Under the pieces are notes generated by a model. It searched no databases. It was not told the origin of the DNA and saw nothing but the letters and a program-made list of their open reading frames with translations. A stretch of DNA of 64,000 nt from Odiellus spinosus (taxonomy: Eukaryota; Arthropoda; Arachnida; Opiliones; Phalangiidae), in contig OY987233.1 in the NCBI GenBank assembly GCA_963920705.1, forward strand, positions 2,091,001-2,155,000, given 5' to 3'. Below are positions 43,701 to 54,374 of the stretch, one piece after another; the stretch's first letter is position 1, and each line of letters begins with the position of its first letter. A program made the position numbers and the translations under genes.

Positions 43701-46700
43701 CATAGACATATGAAAATTAACCTAGACCCACTGCCCTATTGGTGGGGGGGTACGTCAGACCCAGGTGGCTGCCATTTGAGGGACAATCCGTTTTCCGCGC
43801 CATCTGACGGGCGAGAACTGAAATATTTAATTCTACTTTTGCCCCCATATTGGCAACCCCCTCATGTGTATGCTCGCGCCATCTGATGCTACATGGTTCG
43901 TATTTCGTCTGCTACAGATATTGCTGTTTGTTGGCAAATTTTATATTTTTTGCATCGGGTTTAACGAGGCAACGTTATTTTAGATTCCTGATGCCTTTTA
44001 TTATTGTTATAATTAATATCATTAGGATGCTACTTGTTAGTTTTAGTAAAAGAAGATTTATGTATCGGCGTTAAAAAGAATCCACAAAATAAATACAGGG
44101 AAGGGGAATTGTAAAGGTATTTAATGCGCTTTATTGGCCTTCAAACAAAATTAATTTTGATAGTTTATGCCTAATGGCTTGCTTTTATAATTGTAGGTTC
44201 TTATCCCTGGCAATTTTGTGAAGGTGAACCTTTGTGTACAAATTAATAATATTTTTCATTAATCTATTACGATGGTGTTCGATACCAATTTCAAAATCGA
44301 ACATGTGCTCTTGAAGCTCGGTAAATACATTTGCATTAACCAACTTTCGCATAACAGCAATTTCAATGGATAGGGAAATGTTTTTTGATTTCATATCAAC
44401 AGAAACGTTTTGCCGAATGCATGACTCTGTCAAAGCGCAGATTTGTAAAACACTTTTTGATGGATGTTTTAATCCTCCATTATCCTTTAGCTGCGTGAAT
44501 CTCGAATGAGTGGAAAAAGCGTAGTCATGCTCATTAGGGTGCGCTTGCAGTGATTGTTCACAAAATCGACAGTTCATTTTCTTGCAGAGCCTGGAGATAA
44601 CAAATCCTGCAATGTAATACACGGCATTTTCAAGAAATATTGAAGAATTGTTTTGGCTGATGGTAAATTCGTCTAATTCTTCATCGGATATTATTTCCCC
44701 GTGTAGCGTAGATGCTTGATATTCGGACACACCTTGATTATCAGAAAGAGTTGGAATTTGCGTCTCATCTTGAGATGTGACATTCCCAGTTGATGAAGGG
44801 GTAAGACGAGCGGCTAATGATTTGCGATATGCGGCTTTGAATTGCTTTGTAGTAGGGTTGTTATTCCAACCACCTTGTCGTCGTATAGTGTTGAAATATA
44901 ATTCTTCATGGTCTTGAGAAAATTTATACGTCAGTAAGTACCTTTTGAAATGGATATATTTATGTTACTAGTCAGTACAAGACTAATTTTATCATTAACC
45001 TACTTTAAAGGAGAATCCGGTGGGAGGAGGTATCTCTTAGATATTTCAATAATGCTCGTGATTGATGCCGCTAATCCCAAAGGACCAGTTTTTCTAGTAC
45101 CACACACAAGTAACGCTCCTTTATGGTCCTTTAACTTCAATAAAAGATCCTTGGTTTGCAATAGGGCCTCTTGAATATGATTGAAGGAGGTGTGCCTTAT
45201 TGGGGCTTTGTATCCTTTGGCATACGGAGAACGAGAATTCAAAATATCAAAACATATATATTTTAAAAAAGGTAAAATTTTAATATTTTAATTTAGGAAT
45301 TTAATTAAAAAGGATGATGAAACATTTGATAATAATTTTAGCACCTGTCAAGAGATTCAATGAAGGCTACTGTCGCTCCGCATCCTTGAAAACCTGGCAC
45401 TGATGTTTGTTCCAAAAACGTTAGTGCTTTAGCGACAGAATTGCTCATCACTTGTACAGCCAACTTGACTTTCATCTTTTGAGTTTTCCAGGTGACGTGA
45501 AATTTATTCAGTTTGTTAGCCAAGACCAACCCTTCCTTTTCTTGTAATTTGTGCAACTGTTTAACGAAGTCCCAGCTAATAATCTATAGAAGTAAATGTC
45601 AAAATTATTAATATGATATTATTAACTATAAGCCTATTAATCCGGGTGAATTAATAGGCTTAATATATAAATAGTCAACTATTAATTTTTTACCTCATCT
45701 GTGGAGCCATTGTAAATAGTTTTGAAGTCTGACCATAGATTACGAAGTAATTTTATCATATGGACCACATCAACGATTAAATAAATTCTATCTCCATTGG
45801 ATTCGCTGGATTTGGGAAACTGGGGTCCAAATATTCTGGATCCAAATTTGCTCCCAAGGTTTTGGCCATAGTTAAATTGCTGCTTAAGCCGTCGCAAACT
45901 AAAGCCACACACTTAACTCCAGTGGCGTTGATCCTGGCAAAACATTCTTTCACAAGTTGCGTCAAAAGCCAACCCGGTGTACCATGAAGAAAGAAATACC
46001 CAAGAGGTATTTTCCAGCTACAGTTGATAGCTACTAACATAAATACCAAAGCCTGTGACGCAACAGTTTGGCTATCTTGGCTGTTATTGGAAACCATGCC
46101 ATAGTCAACGAAGCCGGAGAAGTATTCCCCGCACCATTCAACATGCTTTCTAATAGCCATTCCATCCATATCTAAGGCAACAAGGACAGGTACAGGGCTT
46201 TTCTTGGCTTGCTCTTCAAGGAACTCGAAACTCTGCTTCGTAAATCCAGGCTCACCATTTATCCTGCTTGACCATTCTCTAAGCGTGTTTTCATGAGGCA
46301 AAGTAAAATGCTGCCTTAGATATTCGTACGCCTTTGGTGAATAAAAATGTAGCGTTCTTTATCTCTTCAGTGTAAGCCTTCTTTTTCTGGTTTTTAATTC
46401 CCAATTCCTTCAATTGCTCAAATAGTTCTTTCGCCGTCGAAGTGAAGTTTTCATTAATAGAGATGGCATGTTCTTCGAGAAGTAAGTTTTTGTTTCGTAG
46501 GCCATTTAAAAGATCTTTCAAATTGCTTAAATTTAAATACCGTCTCTGCAATTTCCGCTTCACGCATAATAGTTCGTTCTCCAAAGCTCTATTCTTCTCT
46601 TCACTTGACTCAAGTTTCCTTTTCAGGCTATGAACTAAAGTCTCGGGATCAGGTCCACTATAATTGTGCTCCCGCTATTAAAACATTTAGAACCAGATGT

Positions 46701-48093
46701 CATGTCTTGAGAAAGCTTTTATTTACCAAATGATACTCCACTGTCTTTCTAATTGGTAGGTCATCAAATTCTTGGAAATGAACATTTTCATTGCCACTTT
46801 GAACCTATTAAATGATTCTAATAGCTCTAGACTCTTAATTCTACATAAAAGTGTTTGTTACATACCGTATACTCCTCTACATCATTTTTGGGCATATATA
46901 GGGCTCTCGCTGACGTTTGATCACAAATAACCCCTTCGTCCGTGGTCATTGATTTATTACCCGCTTCAACCGTGGCAACAAAAGTGTTAACCGCTTCGAC
47001 CGTAATAGGACCCCAATTAACACTTTCAGGCGTGATGTCATTGTGATGAACTATACCGACCGTATCAGTTAAAACGCGAGTTTCACTGGAAGTCTGTAAT
47101 TGTATAGTTCTGACAGTTAAACTTTTTTTAAATCGTTTTAGTGACATCTTTGTCAGGAGTAAAGTTTGCATACGCGACATTCCACATTTTTCTTCTCACT
47201 CTCTATCACTTTAGCTTCTTTGCCAGTTAACTCTGCATGAATACTCGATGAAGGTGAAGGTTTGATTTTCCCGTATGTTTTCTGAAATATCCTTAAGTTT
47301 TTGAGCCTTTGTTATTATTTCTAGACTACAAAACTTTGCCTACACTAGAAGATGAAAATTGGCTGGGCTGTTCCTCTGCTACACATATTACTTGAATCCC
47401 TTTCAAATTCTGATTATAATAAACTAAAACTTTGCGTTATTTTTGCACACTCAACCACTTAATTTAAGTTATTAACCTTTGTTGGTACAGTATTGTCTCT
47501 AAGATAGTGTTTTCCGTTTTGAACATAAATTTCTTCCTCCAGGAAATGTTCGCTACACACTAAATCATATGAAGATGGATTCCAGTTGTCTCGATCAATC
47601 GCAGCTATCCATTTTCTTAGCAACTCGCTATTGCCCAGAGGAAATCTTAATCATAAAAATGCACCTCGGTTATTGTACATTATGAATGATTATGTTAAGA
47701 AGTTATTTTATACCTATGAAATGAACACTTTTGTTCTTTTCCGACTCTCTTATTGCTTTTACAATGCAAAAAAGCACAACTTTTAACCATTTTAGTCTTC
47801 TTCAGTTTAGTCTTTACGCCAGCTCTCAAACCTTAGAAAGTTGTTGAATCATTTCGTAGTTTCCCGCGCTTTTGCTTTTACTCAAATGGCCTATTCTTAT
47901 CTTTAAGTTTCCCGCGCTTTCATTAACGCGAATTCATCCCTACAAATTTCCCGCAGTTTTTTCCCTTTTAAAGTGTTTACTAGATGGCGCTAAAAATGTC
48001 CCTCAAATGGCAGCCTTCGGCTCCCGACGTTTCCCCCCCCCCCCCGGTTGGCCGTGAGGGTAGTGGATCTAGCTTATTTTTCATATATCTATG
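43701..48093 (-). mobile_element. P-element-like transposon with exact 8-bp target duplication
   Basis: 4393 bp. Ends are CATAGACATATGAAAA and the inverse of CATAGATATATGAAAA; inverted similarity extends about 110 bp inward (GCTGCCATTTGAGGGACA, GCGCCATCT). GTTCCATT flanks both sides exactly (43693-43700, 48094-48101). CA ends, 8-bp duplications and a THAP-domain transposase are the hallmarks of the P superfamily. The transposase gene fills the interior on the minus strand but carries lesions. C and G runs near 43745 and 48038 sit at matching places in the two ends. Confidence 0.93.
44185..47790 (-). pseudogene. P-element/THAP9-like transposase, multi-exon, frameshifted
   Basis: The THAP DNA-binding domain is split over exons 47714-47790 (MVKSCAFLHC...CSFHR) and 47477-47645 (FPLGNSELLRKW...CSEHF...VPTK), phase-2 intron with GT-AG. 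Then come a coiled coil (about 46370-46650), YSPKAYEYLRQHF and LREW, the RNase-H-like catalytic region (DMDGMAIRK, FVDYG, CDGLSSN), VDVVHMIKLLRN, exon 45345-45583 (SWDFVKQL...KMKVKLAVQ), LNSRSPYAKGYK...RKTGPLG, YKFSQDHEELYF...GGWNNNPT, and the C-terminal YIAGFV...C..C region to 44185. Defects: frame changes near 46345 and near 45795, and no AG at the expected acceptor near 45262. Such enzymes excise and insert P elements; this copy is probably inactive. Confidence 0.85.
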
Positions 48094-48101
48094 GTTCCAT
48101 T

Positions 48102-48211
48102 GCGCCAGATCCCATACGACCGAACGCATTCCCATTCGACCGAAAACTCCGCACTTTGGCGGATTCGGTCCAATAGAACTGTCCAATTGAAACGAAAAAT
48201 CCGCACTTATA
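48102..48211. other. Spacer between P-like element and X2
   Basis: Contains the phrase family CATTCGACCGAA / TTCGGTCCAATAGAAC in inverse pairs, related to 57560-57690. Ends with TA, the flank of X2. Confidence 0.5.
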
Positions 48212-48762
48212 GTCCAGGGTAGATAAGCATTTTTTGCGGTTAGACGTGAAAAAAATATGCTATAGCTGAAAATTTCAGAATCGAAAGGGATTAGGGTCCT
48301 AAATAATCCCCCAAAAGTCCCCAAGCCTCCGACGCGGGCTTTAGCCGCCATCTTGGAAAATGGCCGCCAAACCGGAAGTTACCGTATCTCTGGAACTAAT
48401 AGACCGGTTTCGATGGAGTTTGTGACACAATTATCCTTATAATCTGTCTTTTATATAAAAGTCTTAAAATACTCATATTATCTTTGAAATAAATGATTAA
48501 ATTAAATTTTTTTGACAAATATTGGGGTTAATTGGCATATTTATGCCAAATGTACAATGAAATTAAAATTTAACAAATATTTCAAACTCTTTTATGTGAA
48601 GAGCTTGAAATACATAAAATAATGGTATTTTTACCGTCTGAAACGGTTAATTCTACCTCGTGGTATCCAACTTTATTTGACACCCCTCTTCAACCAAACG
48701 GACGAAGAAATATTCCTGTTAATCCCGAGCAGTTCTTTAACAGAATCGCGTGTGTAATTAAT

Positions 48763-49519
48763 GGTTTATAGCCAGTAGCGCAGTTTCCCGAAAGCGCATT
48801 TCCCAAAAGCGCAGTTCCCAAAAGCGCAGTTCCTAAAAGCGCAGTTCCTAAAAGCGCAATTTCAAAAGCGCAGTTTCCCAAAAGCGCAGTTCCCAAAAGC
48901 GCAGTTCTCCAAATCATTTCTCAACCAGAGTCTTCCACGAAATACTCGTATACTTGACCCTAATACCTTGAACATAAGACAAAATCTTTCATTGTTAATT
49001 TTTAAGTTAATTTTTAATCTCTTTTTAAAAGAGTTCGGTACATAATGTCGAAAATCATAATCTCGAATGACAGATTAAATAGCCTAACCTACACTACCGT
49101 AATCTAACCTAACCTTACCTATGCTATTTAACCTTACCTAAAATATTTTTCTAAATTTTCAGCATTAGACGTCCAAAACCTGAGCCCGCAATTATAAGGA
49201 AATGAGTTTATACGAATGACAGATTAAATAGCCTAACCCACACTACCGTAATTTAACCTAACCTTACCTATGCTATTTAACCTTACCTAAAATATTTTTG
49301 TAAATTTTTAGCATTGGACGTCCAAAAACAGAGCCCGCAATTATAAGAAAATGAGTTCATACGAAAAAAACCTTTTGGAAATGCGCAAATGAGAACTTTT
49401 GGCAACCGCGCTTTTGGGAAACTGCTCTTTTGGCAAAACTGCGCTTTTGAGAAACCGCTCTTATGGGAGTGCGCAAATGGGAACTGCTCTTTTGGCAACT
49501 GCGCTTATGGCTACATACC
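48763..49519. mobile_element. R2 element nested in X2, with GCGCAGTTCCC subterminal repeats
   Basis: Ends GGTTTATAGCCAGTAGCGCAG and the inverse of GGTATGTAGCCATAAGCGCAG. Just inside each end is a run of 15-bp units AAAAGCGCAGTTCCC (about nine at 48776-48906; more, inverted, at 49376-49505). The middle has a tandem duplication of about 146 bp (49066-49211 and 49212-49357). No ORF. Target duplication is unclear (TAATGG occurs at both sides but overlaps the terminal bases). Confidence 0.7.
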
Positions 49520-49522
49520 GTA

Positions 49523-50933
49523 ATGGTTAACAAGCCTAATAGCCTTGCGGAATATATGAGCTATGAGCTATCTCCCAAGCCAGCTTCTTTGTTTGATGAC
49601 ATATCCATGCGCAAAACTAAAAAATCCATCCTAATAGAAATGTTGGAGAAGTTATCACCACCAAAAAGCTCTTTGCCGCCACACCCACGATTCGTTATAG
49701 ACGGGGGTTATCTACTCCATAAAGTCATATGGCCACGACCAGCGACATACGGTGAAATATGCAAATCATATTTATCGTATGTTTTAAATCATTTCGGTGA
49801 TAAAACTACAGTCGTATTCGATGGATACGATTCATCCTCAAGTACTAAAATGGTTGAACAAAACCGAAGAAGCTTTAAGAAGTCCTCCGTTGATATAATT
49901 GTACATGAAAACGGGTTCGCAACCACTGGGCAGCAAGAATTTTTTGCTAATAAGAAAAATAAATCCAGATTTATCGAGCTCCTATCAGAATATTTCAGGA
50001 CGATTGGAGTTGAAGTTCTTCAAGCTAAAGCCGATGCAGATACTTTAATTTCCATGACCGCATTAAAGCAAAGCGAAAGCGATGATAATATTGTAGTAGT
50101 GGCAAATGACACGGATGTTTTAGTCATTCTGCTATCGCTTTGTCAAGGGTCTGTTTACATGCAAATTCCTGGGTCATTTGGAAAAACCCATAAAATATTT
50201 GACGCTCAAAAAATTAAAGAAAACCTTGGAGACTTGGCTAATTCCCTGATGCTACTTCACGCAATTTCAGGATGTGATACTACATCAGCTTTTTATAAAA
50301 AAGGAAAGAAAACGGCGATGAAAATAATTAAGAACGATCAAATTCCTAGAACAAAACTTGAAATTTTTAATTCAAACTCCGCCACTACGAATGAAATTGC
50401 AGAAGCTGGAGAACTGTTTATACTCGCTCTTTATGGTCAGAAAAAGATGAAAACGCTCGACGAAGCAAGATATTTTTCATATAACCGTATTGTAGCAGCA
50501 CAGTCTTCGTCGGCAAAGTTTTCTTTGGCGGATTTACCACCAACTTCGGATGGAGCTCGACTGCATTCTTTGAGAGTTTACTTACAGGTAAAGTGATGTA
50601 TAGTTTTACCAACGCTGTTGTGAAGTCATTAAACTATCAAACTAAAATATCTGGTTCATAAAATACGATTTTTAGGTTCAACAATGGCTCGGAAATAATT
50701 TGCCTCCGACACAGTGGGGCTGGCAGATGTCCAGCAATGGCCTTATTCCAATTCCAACTCTGAAACCTTGCGCTCCTGTAGATCTCTTATAAGTGATAAG
50801 TTGTAAATGTAAAGCGGGGTGTAACAAACGATGTAGCTGTAAAAGTGCTGGCCTCTATTGCTCAGCTATGTGTTACCATTGCCAAGGAAACTCATGCAGT
50901 AACACTGAAGAAGTAGATAACGAAGAAAGTTAA
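49523..50933 (+). pseudogene. PIN-like nuclease / CXC-domain protein of X2
   Basis: Exon 1, 49523-50587, starts MVNKPNSLAEYMSYEL and carries a PIN/FEN-like fold: RFVIDGGYLLHKV (about residue 54), TTVVFDGYDS, an Asp pair in KADADTLIS, VVANDTDVLVILL and SGCDTTSAF. These are the spaced acidic residues expected for metal-dependent 5' nucleases. A 88-nt GT-AG intron leads to exon 2 (50676-50933; VQQWLGNNLPPTQWGW). After an in-frame TAA (50790-50792) the same frame goes on with a Cys-rich CXC (tesmin/TSO1-like) domain, CKCKAGCNKRCSCKSAG and CSAMCYHC, to a stop at 50931-50933. Upstream of R2 (48691-48762) a possible continuation reads PVNPEQFFNRI, but its frame does not join cleanly. Nuclease activity is inferred, not shown. 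Confidence 0.7.
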
Positions 50934-51497
50934 AGTTAAAAATACTTTCATGATACTTGTCAAAGTTTTTATCCCAAAATTGTTTTCAAAATAAATGTGA
51001 TATAATAATTGACTAATATTTATCTATGAAGAGGGGCGTCAAATAAAGTTGGATACCACGAGGTAGAATTAACCGTTTCAGACGGTAAAAATACCATTAT
51101 TTTATGTATTTCAAGCTCTTCACATAAAAGAGTTTGAAATATTTGTTAAATTTTAATTTCATTGTACATTTGGCATAAATATGCCAATTAACCCCAATAT
51201 TTGTCAAAAAAATTTAATTTAATCATTTATTTCAAAGATAATATGAGTTTTTGAAGACTTTTATATAAAAGACAGATTATAAGGATAATTGTGTCACAAA
51301 CTCCATCGAAATCGGTCTATTAGTTCCAGAGATACGGTAACTTCCGGTTTGGCGGCCATTTTCCAAGATGGCGGCTAAAGCCCGCGTCGGAGGCTTGGGG
51401 ACTTTTGGGGGATTATTTAGGACCCAAATCCCTTTCGATTCTGAAATTTTCAGCTTTAGCATATTTTTTTCAGGGTAAATGCTTATCTACCCTGGAC

Positions 51498-51996
51498 TAT
51501 TATCCGAGTTTAATATTTGGCGAAGCAACCTCTTTTTTGTATAATTTCTGTCCTTTTTTCACCAAAAATATACACCTTTTCCACATTCCACTAGTTTGCT
51601 TTATAGGTCTGTTGAACCTTAATTCTTACTAATGCTGAATAAAAATTAAGATGTTTAATTGAGGCTTCAATTGAGACCCTGATACAAATCTCGAAAGACA
51701 GAGATTAACTAATCTAACCTTACCTAAAGTAGTAAAAGAGGGACGGGCTAATTCACGGGATTAACTAAGCTAAACTAATTTTACCTAAAATATTACAAGA
51801 GGGACGGGTTAGCCCGAGCTAGGGATTAAATTTATAATATTGAATAGCATCGACAAAAAATGGGCATGGAAAGCGAAACATTTCTTTAAAACAAGAGAAC
51901 ATATTTCAGGAGACCAGAAGTATGTGGCCGTTTATTTAACTCGCCGACATATTTCCGTTTCGCCTATCCTATTTAACATGCTAAATCTTTATTTTT
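51498..51996. other. Spacer between X2 and F
   Basis: Starts with an end piece of the 20781 family (GAAGCAACCTCTTTTTTGTA, near 51518) and then carries two units of the GAGGGACGGGCTA/TTACCTAAA dispersed repeat (about 51700-51840). No gene. Confidence 0.5.
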
Positions 51997-52444
51997 AGCT
52001 AGACCCAACCCTATAGTGGGGTCTATGTACTGTATTCACTACGGCGTTGTCGTCGGCGTCGTGCAAGAAGACTAAATACGTCCTCGAATTGAAAAACTCG
52101 GTCTCTTATATATATATATGTGACGAAGGCTTTTTTATCGATTTTCCACCAAGTGGTCTCCCGAAAAACCGCGCCGCGCTCGATGCCGCATAGCTTTACG
52201 ATCGAGTGTTAGACGCTGATCCGCATTACCACTGGTACTTACTCTAGCATAAGCGAAAAACTCCTATCTTCATAGATTTCAATACAGAACAAGCAGTCGT
52301 TAATAAGGGGTCGTCACGAACGAGATAAAAAGGTAGCTTATGAATGTTTTGGTTCGAGTCTGTCAGTAATGAAAACTCAAAAACAGCAAACAAATCGTCG
52401 CGAACTAAATAAAAAGGAAGCTTATGTGTGTGGGGCTCGAGTAT

Positions 52445-52545
52445 GTCAGTAAAGAAAAACATGATTTGAAAAACGTGATTTGAAAAACAAGATTTGAAAA
52501 GACCTGATTTGAAAAACCCTGATTTGAAAAACATGATTTGAGTTT
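52445..52545. repeat. 15-bp minisatellite AACATGATTTGAAAA, first block
   Basis: Six to seven units of AAAACRTGATTTGAAA with small changes. Equivalent block at 58258-58392 and a decayed inverse block near 57255-57310. They sit at corresponding places in the related blocks of F, as subterminal protein-binding arrays often do. Confidence 0.75.
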
Positions 52546-54135
52546 GCAATGACTGCGAGTTTGCTCACAAGCGTGGATATTCCAATGTATGTCTTTTCCA
52601 ATATATCGCATAAAAAACGCTCGCGGTCATATAGTCGGCTCGGGAAATTTCCGCAACTTCGTGTTTCAAGAAATCTCGAGACGATATTCAAATATGCATG
52701 CATGCCCCTCCTATAGCATCAATTCTTAGAGCCTCTTTTACAATGTCGGGGGTCTAGCTATTCCATGGGCTTGACAATCTTGTTTAATATACTTAAGTTA
52801 GATGTGCTTTATGACCATACTTTTTATAAGTATTTTAACAAGTTGGGAAACCAAAATATAACCTCCTCGACGTTATGGTAACCTAACCTAACCCTACCTT
52901 AAATAAAAGATGAAAAGAAATGTAGAGTATTGGAAGAGCAGAAGAAACTGCCAGCATTTCTTAACTTCAAGGATTCAGAGAATGCAAAAGAATGTGCTGC
53001 GTTACCCTTAATTATATGCGGCAGGTCGTAGACTTCTTAATATACACACCAAATGAAATGTCAGGAGTTTCCCATAATTATATGCGGCAGGGCGTAGATA
53101 TCTTAATAGACACACCAAATGAAATTTATTTTCTAAGTAAATATGTAAAATACATGTTCTTGTAATATAATTTAACACTTGAGCATAGGCTGTACTGTGT
53201 GATTATCTTTGAGATAATCCACTGATTTGATAAAGACGAAGGATTTAGTCTGGGATGGCAAGGAAGACAAGGAATTAAAACGACGAAGATATGGTAGCAA
53301 GTTCCTCTTGGACAAACCAAGAAATATTGTAGACTGAATGTTCCATTTACAACCCATTGTCGGAAGATGATTGGCAATTACTTCCGGTACAGTTTTCGTC
53401 TGAAATTCTTGTTTTGACGTGCTAATAGAGGACCATTTCTGATATTTTCATCATGCAAGTGATCCCAGTCATGGGAAGAATCCAAGGATTGAGCTGGTCG
53501 AGGTTATTTTTCAAACCGGCTGACAAGACGTTAGCTTCCACTCCTATGATAAAAAAAATTTCTTAAAAGACTGAAGTAGACTAATTTCCATACCGATAGT
53601 ACTTATATTTGAATAGCTCCTTTTATGTTTACAATTATGAGGCCGTATGAAGAACTCCCGAGCTTTTACTGACTGTAGGTATCGCATATGTCGAGTCCGA
53701 AAGCACTCACTGCTTGCACGTTTCAATTCTTCCTAGCCAGGCCGTCTCTTTCTGCTGATAAATAAAAGCCGTGTCGCTGCTCTGTTGACTTCAAATGGTG
53801 ATGACATTCTGCACTGGTTGATTATCTCCCTTAAGTCATTATAGCTGCCCGTTATACCTTTGTTTTTTGGACTAAATGATATATGGAAAACAGCTTAGCG
53901 CGTGTTGCCAACTCAAGCTGGTATTAAACGGTCACATTTCATTAAATTTTTGGACAATTTCTTAAATATCTTCTAAAATATCTCGAATTTTTAATTGATT
54001 TTTCAGCTTCGTTATTAATTAGATTCAGTTAAACAATATTATTATGTTAAATTAAAATTTGAATGCATTATACGCTTCAATTCACTAAAAGATATCGCGG
54101 CATAAGGCCAAAATAGTTAGGGCATGGAAAAGGGG

Positions 54136-54143
54136 TATATATA
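54136..54143 (+). promoter_or_regulatory. TATA-like box in each 598-bp unit
   Basis: TATATATA followed about 27 nt later by TTCACC, near the normal spacing to a start site, and about 100 nt before the twin hairpins. Repeated at 54734 and 55332. Candidate promoter only. Confidence 0.35.
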
Positions 54144-54245
54144 GCTTTCGCGAACCTTTATTCACCGAGCTAGTAGCCGAGAAGAGTTAGGCCCGCTGAG
54201 ATCGGACGTTATAGGTTGGATCTTGGTGTGAGGATGGACGGAGGT

Positions 54246-54374
54246 GATTATAACAGTGGGAGACGTCCCATTGCGTATAATCGCCTTCAACTGTCCAGCA
54301 TCGAGGTTTGACCTTAAAGTGGATGGTGGAATGCGATAATATACAATTGGAGACGTCCTGTTGTATATAATTGC
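54246..54374 (+). other. Twin hairpins with identical GACG loop (unit 1 of 3)
   Basis: Hairpin 1 (54246-54282): GATTATA and CAGTGGGA pair with TCCCATTG and TATAATC around loop GACG, 15 pairs with one small internal loop. Hairpin 2 (54333-54374): GCGATAATATACAATTGGA pairs with the matching 3' arm around the same loop GACG, 17 of 19 positions paired (two G-T wobbles). Stem sequences differ while the loop and inner GGA/TCC pairs are the same. Copies at 54844-54972 and 55442-55570. They could be an RNA structure, or two protein-binding palindromes in DNA. Confidence 0.6.

Larger units (their letters stand above)
48212..51497. mobile_element. X2: long-TIR element carrying a PIN-CXC gene
   Basis: 3286 bp with near-identical inverted arms of about 475-480 bp (48212-48690, about 51025-51497) that begin GTCCAGGGTAGATAAGC. 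TA lies directly outside both ends (48210-48211, 51498-51499). The interior holds a nested R2 element (48763-49519) and one gene (49523-50933). No DDE, tyrosine or serine recombinase, or helicase was recognised. Terminal motif and TA flanks match X1, so both appear to be one superfamily. The PIN-like protein is the only candidate for a mobility function, unless the element is moved in trans. Confidence 0.8.
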
